From the NCBI GenBank assembly GCA_964388955.1, contig CAYMCO010000017.1, forward strand, positions 44,567 to 108,566: a DNA stretch of 64,000 nt, in the 5' to 3' direction. The stretch's first letter is position 1, and every line of letters begins with the position of its first letter. This document shows, one piece after another, positions 35,716-44,481 of the stretch. Both the position numbers and the translations under genes were made by a program. This DNA is from CAYMCO01 sp964388955. GTDB taxonomy: Bacteria; Chloroflexota; Anaerolineae; Anaerolineales; E44-bin32. The notes below the pieces were generated by a model. That model did no database searches and was not told the DNA's origin. It saw only the letters and a program-made list of their open reading frames with translations.

Positions 35716-35862
35716 TTAGATGTTCGCGACGATGTTGCTGAATACGTTGCCGATCGCTGGCCCAAGCACAACCAGGATCACGATCACGACGACTGCCACC
35801 AGAACAAGGATAAGGGCGTATTCGACCAAGCCCTGACCGCGTTCCTTGGGTGCGTACAGCAT
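35716..35862 (-). CDS. Flp/Fap-type pilin
   Basis: A 48-residue prepilin-like protein. KERGQGLVEYALILVLVAVV matches the Flp pattern G-(Q)-x-x-x-E-Y: a short leader ending in Gly, then a Glu at mature position 5 and a hydrophobic helix. Such pilins are cleaved by TadV-like peptidases and assembled by Tad machines; no tad gene is in the window, so it may use machinery encoded elsewhere. ATG at 35862 has GGGAGG upstream; the open frame further upstream is not protein-like. Confidence 0.85.
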   Translation of the reverse strand: MLYAPKERGQGLVEYALILVLVAVVVIVILVVLGPAIGNVFSNIVANI

Positions 35863-36231
35863 GATGCTCGCCTCCCTTCTTTCTAAGATATATTTGGAAT
35901 CTATTAGATATTGCCCTAGAAAGGCGTTTCCATCAAGGGGGCAGGGAGTACTATGGTGGGCCTGTCCCTCCGGCTTGGGTTCGGCAGTTCCCGAAATGCG
36001 GGTGTTGACTCTTGCGCGTCGACGCATAGAATCCGCCCCCGTGCAGGCGTCGTTCTTGGGTCGAAGGCGGATGGCGGGGAGCCCGAATCCCGCAGCGCAC
36101 ATCACATGCTGCACCGCTCTGGACCTCCGGGCGGACGTTGGATGGTAGAATATATGGGTTTCGGTTGGCCAAGCTGGGACCGACTGGTCGGTTTGCACCG
36201 GATACGCATATCGAAAGGGAGGGTTGCTGCG
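35863..36231. other. Divergent promoter region
   Basis: The 369-base spacer between the pilin gene and the small membrane protein gene contains both RBSs (GGGAGG on the minus strand, AAAGGGAGG on the plus strand). No other gene is supported. Confidence 0.4.
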
Positions 36232-36495
36232 ATGAAGCGCATTCTCGGGAAAGGGACGATCCTGGCTGCCATCATGAGCGCAGTCAGCTTTCATACGGGC
36301 TTTGCCGCCTACATCGATCCCAACACAGGCGGTATGTTGTTCCAGCTCCTGGCGGTATTGTTCGGAGTGTTCTCGGGGCTGGTGCTGCTGTTCTCGAGCC
36401 GGTTGAAACAGGCCTTCTTCCGCGTCAGGCGCAAGATGGGCGGCGCAAAGGCCGAGGCCGAGGAGGAAGCTCCGATCGAGACCGGTGAGGAGTAG
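36232..36495 (+). CDS. Small membrane protein of the surface locus
   Basis: An 87-residue protein beginning MKRILGKGTILAAIMSAVSF with a signal-like segment, then AYIDPNTGGMLFQLLAVLFG, a second membrane helix (LLAVLFGVFSGLVLLFSS), and a charged, Glu-rich tail (GGAKAEAEEEAPIETGEE). The YIDPNTGGMLFQ motif recurs in small proteins encoded with alkaline-phosphatase-superfamily genes, which fits the next gene, 29 bases downstream. Clear RBS AAAGGGAGG. The function is unknown; it may anchor or assist that enzyme. Confidence 0.7.
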   Translation: MKRILGKGTILAAIMSAVSFHTGFAAYIDPNTGGMLFQLLAVLFGVFSGLVLLFSSRLKQAFFRVRRKMGGAKAEAEEEAPIETGEE

Positions 36496-36524
36496 CGATC
36501 GCCAGCGAAGGGAGCGAGGGCCCT

Positions 36525-38363
36525 ATGCGCACCATCATACTGGGTTTTGACGCCTTTGACCCCACCATCTTTGAGCGCTTGCTGGCGGCGGGGCGCATGC
36601 CCAACCTCGCGAGATTGGTTGAAATAGATGGTTATTCCCGTTTGAAGATAGCCAATCCGGCCCAAACAGAGGTGTCCTGGACAAGCATTGCAACGGGACA
36701 GGACCCGGGCGGGCACGGCATCTTCGATTTCGTGCACCGCGATCCGGCCACCTATGCGCCGCAGGTCTCCCTCCTTACCACCAAGAAAGGGGTGGGGGGC
36801 ACTCAATTCATTCCCCCTTTCAGTGCCCCCACAATCTTCGACCAGATGGTGCGCGACGGATATCCGGCAACCGCGCTGTTTTGGCCCGCCATGTTTCCCG
36901 CCCGTTATGAGTCCCCGGTGCGCACTATTCCGGGCTTGGGAACGCCGGACATATTGGGGAAGTTGGGAGTCGGAGCCGAATACCGGCCGGGTTCCTTGGA
37001 CGGGCAGGATGGTCGTAAGACGCCGCTGCGCTCACTTTCTTCGAAAGGGGAGGGGAGGTATTCAGGCCGCCTCTTGGGCCCATCCCGGAAGAAGCGCGGC
37101 GGCGTGGAGGAGACCAGCCTTCCGTTCGAGTTGAGCTTGGACGGGGATTCGGGTGGAGATCTGCGGATCGCCGGTCAGCGGATCTCTCTTCAAATCGGGC
37201 AGTGGAGCCCGATCATTGAGCTGGCCTTCAAGGTCGGATTGCTCTTCAAAGTGCACGCTATCACGCAGGTGATCTTGACGCGCGGTGAACCCGAGGTTGC
37301 CCTATACCATCTTCCGCTGCAGATTCACCCGCTTCATTCAGCCTGGCGCTACGCCACCCCCAAGGATTTCGTCAGGCGCTCCTGGGAGGTGGGGGGAAAA
37401 TACCTCTCCCTCGGTTGGCCGCAGGACACAACCGGGCTGGAAGAGGGATGCATGAGCGATGAGCAGTTCCTTGGCCTGTGCGATTCGATTCTTGAGACAC
37501 GTGAGCGCATATTCATGCACCACCTCGCTCGCTTTGAAGAGGGGTTGCTGGCCGGAGTCTTCGACAGCATGGATCGGGTGCAGCACATGTTCTTGCGCGA
37601 TCGGGAGGACATCGTCGAGAGCTGGTACGTCAAGCTCGATGGGCTTGTTGGCCGCGTCCGAGACGCCGTGGTGGCCTCGGATCACGGAGAGACACATATT
37701 CTGGTCATGTCGGACCACGGCTTCAGACCTTTCCAGCATAAGGTGCATCTCAATCGCTGGCTGATCGAAAGAGGCTACTTGAGGCCCAGGGAAGGTGAGA
37801 GTTCGATTTCAAAGACCAACGTGGATTGGGATAGTTCCCAGGCCTATGCCTTCGGACTGAACAGCTTGTACCTCAACCTGCAGGGCCGTGAAGGGCAAGG
37901 CAGCGTCCCCCCAGATCAGCGCGAGACACTCCTGTCGAAGTTGTCGGACGACCTTCTTTCCTGGGAAGGGGCGGATGGCGGGCCGGTGGTCGGGCAGGTG
38001 GCGAGGCGTGAGCAGGCTCTGAACGGACCCATGGCCGAATACGGGCCCGACCTATTGGTCGGGTATGCGACCGGCTACCGCGCTTCCTCTCAGACCGGCA
38101 TGGGGTCATGGGAGTCGGATGCACTGGAGGCGAACCAGGACCATTGGGGAGCGGATCACTGCATCGACCCGCGAGCCGTGCCCGGTGTACTCTTCTCCAG
38201 CCGGGGTCTGGGCGGATTGAGCGAACCATCATTCCGGGATATTCCCCGGTTGGTCACCGGAAAGACGCTGGAGGCCCCAGGGGAGGCGGTTCCGCCGCCT
38301 TCCTACAGCGAAGAAGACCAGGAAGTGGTCGAAGAAAGGTTGCGCAGCCTTGGATATTTTTAG
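36525..38363 (+). CDS. Type I phosphodiesterase/alkaline-phosphatase-superfamily protein
   Basis: A 612-residue protein. Metal-site and nucleophile features are visible: ILGFDAFD (Asp9), Thr48 in PAQTEVSWTSIATG as likely nucleophile, DRVQHMFLRD, VMSDHGFRPF and ADHCIDPRAVPG near the end. It has no signal peptide and ends VEERLRSLGYF, a tail seen in the family. Substrates in the superfamily are phosphomono- or diesters, so it may act on a phosphorylated glycan or lipid precursor. A low-complexity insert (about residues 160-190) rich in Gly/Arg/Lys breaks the fold and may be an expansion. It overlaps the next gene by 14 bases. Confidence 0.85.
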   Translation: MRTIILGFDAFDPTIFERLLAAGRMPNLARLVEIDGYSRLKIANPAQTEVSWTSIATGQDPGGHGIFDFVHRDPATYAPQVSLLTTKKGVGGTQFIPPFSAPTIFDQMVRDGYPATALFWPAMFPARYESPVRTIPGLGTPDILGKLGVGAEYRPGSLDGQDGRKTPLRSLSSKGEGRYSGRLLGPSRKKRGGVEETSLPFELSLDGDSGGDLRIAGQRISLQIGQWSPIIELAFKVGLLFKVHAITQVILTRGEPEVALYHLPLQIHPLHSAWRYATPKDFVRRSWEVGGKYLSLGWPQDTTGLEEGCMSDEQFLGLCDSILETRERIFMHHLARFEEGLLAGVFDSMDRVQHMFLRDREDIVESWYVKLDGLVGRVRDAVVASDHGETHILVMSDHGFRPFQHKVHLNRWLIERGYLRPREGESSISKTNVDWDSSQAYAFGLNSLYLNLQGREGQGSVPPDQRETLLSKLSDDLLSWEGADGGPVVGQVARREQALNGPMAEYGPDLLVGYATGYRASSQTGMGSWESDALEANQDHWGADHCIDPRAVPGVLFSSRGLGGLSEPSFRDIPRLVTGKTLEAPGEAVPPPSYSEEDQEVVEERLRSLGYF

Positions 38364-38904
38364 GCGCAAATTCCCCGCCAGGGCGGAACTCTTCTACACT
38401 TTTGCGACGGGGGTCTTCTTCATTCATCTGTGGACCTTCTACAATGTCTTCCACGAAGTGCCTGCATGGGTGATTCGGATGAGCCTGTGGGAGGTCATCG
38501 GCGTGATCTCCTATGTGCTCCTGTTCGCTCTCATCGACAGCCTGCTGCTCGCCGCCGGGCTCACCGCCGTTGCCGTGGTGCTGCCGAACGGCTGGTTCAG
38601 GGACCACTTCATGGCGCAAGGGAGTGTGGCTGCTCTGCTGATTTCGGCTTTCGCCGTCTTCTTCCACTTGTGGGGCGATGCTCTCGATATCTGGTCTTTC
38701 AAGCGGCTGCTCTTCTGGGGTGGCATCGCGGGACTCACGGTGGTGCTCGTGAGCTTCGCCGTGAACCGAATTCCCAAGGTCTCCGGATATATTCGCGGGG
38801 CCGTGGAGCGGATCGCCGTGGTATCGGCCATTTATCTGTTCCTCGACCTTTCCAGTGTGGTCGTTGTGCTGGTGAGAAACATCTATGGGTGGCTGGCATC
38901 CTGA
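38350..38904 (+). CDS. Polytopic membrane protein of the surface locus
   Basis: A 184-residue protein with about five membrane segments (FYTFATGVFFIHLWTFYNVF, VIGVISYVLLFALIDSLLL, GSVAALLISAFAVFFHLWG, FWGGIAGLTVVLVSFAV, VSAIYLFLDLSSVVVVLV). The TTG start overlaps the previous stop, indicating translational coupling. No family is recognised; a membrane partner of the flanking phosphatase-fold proteins is the simplest idea. The sulfatase-fold gene starts 10 bases after its stop. Confidence 0.7.
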   Translation: MDIFRRKFPARAELFYTFATGVFFIHLWTFYNVFHEVPAWVIRMSLWEVIGVISYVLLFALIDSLLLAAGLTAVAVVLPNGWFRDHFMAQGSVAALLISAFAVFFHLWGDALDIWSFKRLLFWGGIAGLTVVLVSFAVNRIPKVSGYIRGAVERIAVVSAIYLFLDLSSVVVVLVRNIYGWLAS

Positions 38905-38914
38905 TGGGATCGGC

Positions 38915-40456
38915 ATGCCAACCCGCGTAGATCGGCGCGCTTTCCTCAAGCAATTGACCATGCTCCCAGCCATCTCATTGGCTGCCCAGTCCTCCCCGCG
39001 CCTCGCCCCAGCCGCACAGGATCGACCATCGAACGTGATCATTGTCGTCTTCGACGCATTGTCGGCCACCAATATGTCCCTCTACGGTTATCCTCGGGAG
39101 ACGACACCGAACATAGTACGCTTCGCGTCTCGCTCGACGGTCTTCAACCGCCACTACGCAGGTGGGAACTTCACATCCCCCGGGGCAGGTTCTCTGCTGA
39201 CGGGCGCGTACCCGTGGTCGCACCGCTGCATGCACTTGTATGGGACCGTGGCGCGACCGTTCGCCCAAAACAACCTCTTCCATCTCTTCTCGGGATCGGC
39301 CTACCAGCGGGCGGCCTACTCACACAACGATCATGCCGCCATGCTGCTCTATCAATTCAGCGGGGAACTGGATCTGTTCAAGAAGACGAAGGAGCTGGCC
39401 CTTTTCTACGAGAAGCCCCTTTCGGACAGCGCGTTTGTGGCGGATCATAATACGGCCATCGTCGGGGAGCGCGCCTTGATTCGCGGCCAGAGCGAGGAAA
39501 TACCGGCTTCACTCCTGCTCTCCGTTTTGCACCGGATTTGGCGCACCAAGGTCGGCGGCGATCTTTGGGACAAGTACAAGCGCCTGTTCCCTCGCGGTGT
39601 GCCGACCACGAACGCCAATCCGCTTTACTTTCTCCTGGAGGACGCGATCGACTGGCTGGAGGCGCTGGTTAGCGATCTGCGCCGGCCGATGTTGGGATAC
39701 TTCCACTTCTTCCCGCCTCACGAGCCATACAACACCCGGAAGGATTTTGTCCATATCTTCCAGAAGGATGGTTTCCACCCCCCCGAGAAGCCCGATCACA
39801 CCTTCAGCCAGGGCATCCAATATGATGAATTGAAGTTCAAGCGGCGTATGTACGACGAGTACATCGCCTATGCAGACGCCGAGTTCGGCCGGCTGGTTGA
39901 TTTCATGGACCAGCGGGGGTTGCTGGAGAACACGTATCTCATCCTGACATCGGATCATGGGGAGATGTTCGAGCGCGGCATACTGGAGCATGTCACACCG
40001 ACGCTCTTCGAACCCATCATCCACATCCCGCTCATCATGCATAAGCCCGGCCAGCGATCGCGTGAGGATGTGCACCTTCCCACAAGCTGCGTCGACCTCG
40101 TTCCGACCATCGCGCGCTTGGCCGGAAGGGAGGCTCCGGGTTGGTCCGAAGGGCAGGTGCTGCCCACCCTGGGTGATTCTCCTCAAACCCACGAACGGGC
40201 CATCTTCAGCGTGGAGGCGAAACAGAACAACAAACGCGCTCCCCTAAGAAAGGCGACCATCGCCATGGTTAAGGGGGATCACAAGTTGGTGGGTTATTTT
40301 GGATACGGGAAGGACGATCCCCAATACGAGCTCTATGACATCGTGTCTGACCCGGAAGAACTCAATGATCTCTATCGCGAAAGCTCCATGCTTGCTTCTG
40401 ATCTCAGGGTGGAGATGCTGGCCAAGTTGGATGAAGTCAACCGGCCATTCATGTGA
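38915..40456 (+). CDS. Sulfatase-fold protein, paralogue 1, Thr nucleophile
   Basis: A 513-residue protein of the alkaline-phosphatase/sulfatase superfamily. The N-terminus VDRRAFLKQLTMLPAISLAA is a Tat-like signal (RRAFLK). Core motifs are VVFDALSATNMSLYGYPRET, then NFTSPGAGSLLTGAYPW, where sulfatases have C-x-P-S-R, LTSDHGEMFERG and HKLVGYFGYGKD. The formylglycine-forming Cys/Ser is Thr and the Arg is absent, so it is unlikely to be a true sulfatase; Thr nucleophiles are known in phosphoethanolamine and lipoteichoic-type transferases. First of an array. The ATG at 38915 gives the Tat motif; a longer ATG start at 38885 is possible. Confidence 0.85.
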   Translation: MPTRVDRRAFLKQLTMLPAISLAAQSSPRLAPAAQDRPSNVIIVVFDALSATNMSLYGYPRETTPNIVRFASRSTVFNRHYAGGNFTSPGAGSLLTGAYPWSHRCMHLYGTVARPFAQNNLFHLFSGSAYQRAAYSHNDHAAMLLYQFSGELDLFKKTKELALFYEKPLSDSAFVADHNTAIVGERALIRGQSEEIPASLLLSVLHRIWRTKVGGDLWDKYKRLFPRGVPTTNANPLYFLLEDAIDWLEALVSDLRRPMLGYFHFFPPHEPYNTRKDFVHIFQKDGFHPPEKPDHTFSQGIQYDELKFKRRMYDEYIAYADAEFGRLVDFMDQRGLLENTYLILTSDHGEMFERGILEHVTPTLFEPIIHIPLIMHKPGQRSREDVHLPTSCVDLVPTIARLAGREAPGWSEGQVLPTLGDSPQTHERAIFSVEAKQNNKRAPLRKATIAMVKGDHKLVGYFGYGKDDPQYELYDIVSDPEELNDLYRESSMLASDLRVEMLAKLDEVNRPFM

Positions 40457-40508
40457 GATTGGCTGTGCCCACGTGTCACTGCTTTCTGGAACCGGACCTG
40501 TGACCGGT

Positions 40509-41001
40509 ATGCATCATCGCTGGGCGGAATGCTTCAAGCCTTCCGTCCTTTCTGTGGTGGGCGCAAATACGCACCTCGAACGGGCCATCCGACGGGAAAC
40601 AGGGTCTCTCGACAACCGAGCGCCGAACATCCTGATCCCTTTGTTCGATTCATTGACGGCGCGCAGCATGCCCTTGTACGGATATGCCCGCAAGACCACT
40701 CCGAACTTGGAAGAGATCGCGGAAACGGCAACTGTCTTCCACAGACACTACGCGGGAGGGAGTTCTGCTACGCCGGGAAGGGCCTCCTTGCTCACCGGCA
40801 CCTACCCATGCATGCACCGCGCGCACCACTTTCATGGAACTGCGCCGGATGGTCGGGCGGAAAACAACCTCTTCACCTTGGAGGGTGCTATTGATTGGCT
40901 GCAGGATGAGACGCCGATATTCGACAGAAACTGCTCTGGCGACAGACCTGAGAGCGGCGCTTCTGGACAAACTGACAGAGGCCAACCGTCCATTTTCATA
41001 G
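40509..41001 (+). pseudogene. Internally deleted, frameshifted copy of the sulfatase-fold gene
   Basis: Reading from ATG 40509, the frame keeps DNRAPNILIPLFDSLTARSM, PLYGYARKTTPNLEE, and the nucleophile region SSATPGRASLLTGTYP, then jumps from RAENNLF directly to LEGAIDWLQDE, a motif about 130 residues further on in the intact copies. A shift of frame is then needed to read the C-terminal TALATDLRAALLDKLTEANR ending at TAG 40999-41001. So two deletions have removed most of the protein. It lies between intact paralogues 1 and 2, and its relics prove it derives from the same family. Confidence 0.85.
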
Positions 41002-41051
41002 GATGGAGCGCCTTGCTCGCAGTGAACTCGCCGTCGGGTGGCTGACGCGGC

Positions 41052-42623
41052 ATGAAAAAAGGAAGAAGCGGCCGGGAGTTCGGTGTGCACAGGCGTGGTT
41101 TTCTCCAACTCATGGGTCTGCTTCCGTTCGTCGGCTTGGCCGCCCCTGGGGACGCCCATCGCGCCGGTCAACAGCAGCCTCCGCAAAAGGGGCTCCCAAG
41201 CATTCTGATCCTTGTCTTCGATGCCCTCTCGGCAGCAAATATGTCGTTGTACGGCTATCCACGGTCGACCACGCCCAACGTGGAACGGTTTGCCGAACGC
41301 GCTACCGTGTACCACCGGCATTATGCGGGCGGCAATTTTACGACGCCCGGGACGGCATCATTGCTGACGGGAGTCTATCCGTGGAAGCACCGCGCGACTC
41401 ACGTGTATGGTCAAGTGCGTCCGGAGTATGGGCGCAAGAATATCTTCGGCGCTTTCGACCAGGTTGGCCTGCGTCGCATCAGCTACACCCACAACGACCT
41501 GGCGGAGGTCCTGCTGTTTCAATTCCGAAGCTGCATCGAGCGCTATCTCAAGGCGGAGGAACTGGCGTTATTCTACGATAGCCCGCTGTCCGAGGGGCCG
41601 CTGTTTGGAGACCGGAACGCAGCATTCTTCGCCGAGCGTGCCAGCCTGCGCGGAGGTGACCAACTGCCGGCATCTCTGTTCAGCTCGATCCTCCAACGGG
41701 TCTGGCGCACGAAGAACAAGAGCGAGGTTATTGACCTCGTCAGGGAAAGGTTTCCTTTGGGGGCGCCCACACTTCCGGGAGCCTCGTTGATGTTCACCCT
41801 CGAGGACGGCATTGATTATCTGAAAGCCATGCTGGAGGAAGCCAAGGAACCCTTCTTGGGCTACTTCCATTTCTACCCCCCTCACGGACCCTTCCACACA
41901 CGCCGTGAATTCGTCGGCATTTTCGAGGATGATGGCTACGTGCCCATCTCAAAGCCGGAGCATTTCTTCTCTGAGGGGAAAAGCGCGGCGACGCTGAACC
42001 GGGAGCGCCGGCGGTACGATGAGTACATCGCCTATGTCGATGCAGAATTCGGGCGTCTCGTGGATCATATGCAAGCCGGCGGTCACTTTGATAACACGGT
42101 CTTGATATTCACTTCCGACCACGGCCAAATGTTCGAGCGCGGCATCCTGGGGCATACCACGGAAACCCTCTTCGAGCCGATCGTTCGCATCCCACTGCTG
42201 ATCGCGTTCCCGGGATCAGAGGCGCGACAGGATATTCGCATTCCCACCAGTTGCGTCGATCTGCTTCCCTCTCTCTTGTCGATGGTCGGGAAGCTTTCCC
42301 CATCCTGGGCTGAGGGGCGGAGGTTGCCGTTCTTCGAAGCTGACGAGGCAATGGAGCCCGGGGCTGTGTTTTCCGTAGAGGCAAAGACCAATGCCCGGCA
42401 TTTGCCGCTCACCACGGGGACCGTGGCCATGATGGAAGGCCCCTACAAGCTCATTCGCTACCTCGGTTATGCTCGGCTGCAAAGGGCGTATGAGTTCTAC
42501 GACCTGGCGGCGGATCCCGAGGAGCTGGCCGATCTGTATCCATCTCATCCCCCGGAGGCGGAGCGGATGCAGGAAGAACTGGAGCATAAGATCGATCAGG
42601 TCAATCAGCCCTTCGCGGGCTGA
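41052..42623 (+). CDS. Sulfatase-fold protein, paralogue 2, Thr nucleophile
   Basis: A 523-residue paralogue. The N-terminus FGVHRRGFLQLMGLLPFVGL is Tat-like, with RRGFLQ. Motifs: LVFDALSAANMSLYGYPRST, NFTTPGTASLLTGVYPW (Thr in place of FGly Cys), GYFHFYPPHGPFHTR, DEYIAYVDAEFGRLV, FTSDHGQMFERGILGH, IPTSCVDLLPSLLSMVG and the terminal IDQVNQPFAG. It starts 50 bases behind the deleted copy, with no strong RBS. The C-terminal PTSCVDLLP and IRYLGYARL blocks are shared by the whole array. Likely substrate class: phospho-linked surface glycan or lipid, not sulfate ester. Confidence 0.85.
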   Translation: MKKGRSGREFGVHRRGFLQLMGLLPFVGLAAPGDAHRAGQQQPPQKGLPSILILVFDALSAANMSLYGYPRSTTPNVERFAERATVYHRHYAGGNFTTPGTASLLTGVYPWKHRATHVYGQVRPEYGRKNIFGAFDQVGLRRISYTHNDLAEVLLFQFRSCIERYLKAEELALFYDSPLSEGPLFGDRNAAFFAERASLRGGDQLPASLFSSILQRVWRTKNKSEVIDLVRERFPLGAPTLPGASLMFTLEDGIDYLKAMLEEAKEPFLGYFHFYPPHGPFHTRREFVGIFEDDGYVPISKPEHFFSEGKSAATLNRERRRYDEYIAYVDAEFGRLVDHMQAGGHFDNTVLIFTSDHGQMFERGILGHTTETLFEPIVRIPLLIAFPGSEARQDIRIPTSCVDLLPSLLSMVGKLSPSWAEGRRLPFFEADEAMEPGAVFSVEAKTNARHLPLTTGTVAMMEGPYKLIRYLGYARLQRAYEFYDLAADPEELADLYPSHPPEAERMQEELEHKIDQVNQPFAG

Positions 42624-42737
42624 ATTCGCAGGAGTTCCGATCTGCTGCTTCCGGGCGGGCCCCTCAGACAGTTGCTTCTTAACTTCCGCTGGCTCTTCCC
42701 CTGAAAAGGCCAGCCGGTACGCGCCGGGACGCCGACC

Positions 42738-44045
42738 TCACCGGCCAGCCTGCTTCAAGCGGAAGAGGTCGCCAGGATGCGAACCCCAATGAGTTTCGCA
42801 CCTGCGTTCGGCCAGAGGCTGTCCGGTGGTCTGCAGCCACTGCTTCTCAATTGTCCCCAGGCGGAAATGGCAGCTTTCCGGGAGCATCTTGTTCCAGTAG
42901 ATATACGCCATGTTCGGCAGCCCCATGCGGACCTCGACCGACTCAGTGGGCTCCTGGGCGGGTGGAGAAGCCTCTTCGAAGAGTATTCCGAATCCGCCCA
43001 GCCATATGGTGCTCGTGATCAAGATAGGGACCACGATGGCCAGGAGCAGTCTGCGGGCGAAAACGCCCCCACCGGCAACGAGCAATCCGGCCCCCAGCGA
43101 GACGAAGCAGTGCAGCCCGAAGAGATCGGGGAAGGAATCGAAGTCCAGGAAGATCACCTGCCCGGCATAGGCCAGGCCTCCGACCACGACCCACAATCGA
43201 TCTCCCCGGCGGCGCAGGCCGAAGCGCAGCAACCCGTATAGGCCAAAGGCGGTGAGCGGCAGGGCGTATTTGGTATGCTCCACGAACTTGGCCAACCGGG
43301 CCGTGAGGGACTGTGGTTCGGTGCTCATCAGCGGAGCGATGACCGCCTCGATGAGCATGGGCAGTGCGGCCCCCCAGACCAAGATGGGGACCAGCGCCGC
43401 AATCGTGAGTAGGGCCATCCCGGCCAGGGATTTCAGAGCCGGGCCCGGCCGGCGATCCTGAAGGGCGACGACCAAGAGCAGGCCGGGGAAGACGGCCCCC
43501 TGCAGCACATATCCGGTGGCGGCAGCCGCGCTGACGCCGCTCCAGAACGGGTGTCCCTTGCGCTGGAGCAGGATCGAGATCAACCCGAACAACAGCATGA
43601 AATACTTCGGGCGGAAACCAAGCGTGGCGAGATAAGGGAAGCCGGGCAGCGCCAGCATGACCAGGCCGGCGGCCAGCCCTGCTGGCGGGGCACCGGTCAT
43701 ATCGAAGGCGAGGACACCTACCAGGTACACAACCCCGAGCATGGCCGCACACGTCACCACCACACTCAGCAGGTGGAGAAGCAGCATATCCGAACCCGAG
43801 AACAGCGCCAGAAGCGCAGGCGTGTACCATGCGAGCGGCGGTTTGATCTCCCAAATGTCGATGTATGGGATTGCCCCTTGGGTGATAAGCCAGCCGGCAT
43901 GCTGGTATGTGGCAGCGTCGATATTTACCAGCGGGAGCGCTTCCGCCGTCACAGAGAGGCCGGTGAAATCGAAAAAGGCGCGCCCGATCTCGACGGAAAG
44001 GGCCCCCAGGCTGATTGCGATGAGAAGCGCCCTCCAATGACGCAT
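42738..44045 (-). CDS. Polytopic glycosyltransferase-type membrane protein (GT-C-like)
   Basis: A 435-residue protein from ATG 44045 (MRHWRALLIAISLG) with about ten to twelve membrane segments. The first extracellular loop holds VNIDAATYQHAGWLITQGAI then PYIDIWEIKPPLAWYTPAL, the D-x-(A/S)-x-Y...PY-x-D-x-W-(D/E)-x-KPP pattern seen in GT-C mannosyl- and other polyprenyl-sugar-dependent transferases. The catalytic Asp is likely in VNIDAAT. Upstream open codons to 44165 look non-protein. It is transcribed against the surrounding sulfatase-fold genes. Together they suggest synthesis and decoration of a surface glycan, an inference. Confidence 0.75.
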   Translation of the reverse strand: MRHWRALLIAISLGALSVEIGRAFFDFTGLSVTAEALPLVNIDAATYQHAGWLITQGAIPYIDIWEIKPPLAWYTPALLALFSGSDMLLLHLLSVVVTCAAMLGVVYLVGVLAFDMTGAPPAGLAAGLVMLALPGFPYLATLGFRPKYFMLLFGLISILLQRKGHPFWSGVSAAAATGYVLQGAVFPGLLLVVALQDRRPGPALKSLAGMALLTIAALVPILVWGAALPMLIEAVIAPLMSTEPQSLTARLAKFVEHTKYALPLTAFGLYGLLRFGLRRRGDRLWVVVGGLAYAGQVIFLDFDSFPDLFGLHCFVSLGAGLLVAGGGVFARRLLLAIVVPILITSTIWLGGFGILFEEASPPAQEPTESVEVRMGLPNMAYIYWNKMLPESCHFRLGTIEKQWLQTTGQPLAERRCETHWGSHPGDLFRLKQAGR

Positions 44046-44481
44046 CGCACGGGCGTAGGTTGTTTCTAGCAAGAGTTCTCCATGCCGGGTACCTCGATCT
44101 CCGCGGCTCCGGGTTGGGCGGCCCCACAATGATGGAATGCGATCGCGTTCATCTGTCGACGACAACCGCTTGGGAGCCGGCTGGATCCTTGCATTCCCCC
44201 TGAGAACCGCATTTCACGGCCGGTGAGGGGCCTGTCGTCCCGTTCTTGTCCATCGTGCTGCCAAGAGGCCGGGCGGGCGGCGCCATCCGATCGTGACACA
44301 GATTCCGCGCGATCACAAGTCCTTCCCGTCATCCACCGGGTCGCTCCCCGATGGTATACTGCCAACTCGGTTGCCAATACAGTCAGATCGACAATGGCTG
44401 CCCGCCGGTGTGGAAGAAGAACCATGCCCATCGGACCATTTCAACCTGAACAAGGGATGGAGCGGACGCCGAGAAGACACG
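44046..44481. other. Divergent promoter region between glycosyltransferase and paralogue 3
   Basis: About 436 bases containing the promoters of two divergent genes. Open frames extend into it on both strands but lack protein-like sequence. No RNA gene was recognised. Confidence 0.4.

Noticed and set aside
38885..38914. Upstream ATG for sulfatase paralogue 1
   Set aside because: It overlaps the previous gene and places the Tat motif further from the N-terminus than in the other paralogues; kept only as alternative.
42943..44127. 394-codon minus-strand frame inside the glycosyltransferase gene
   Set aside because: It overlaps the real membrane protein in another frame and is Arg/Pro/His-rich without hydrophobic helices.
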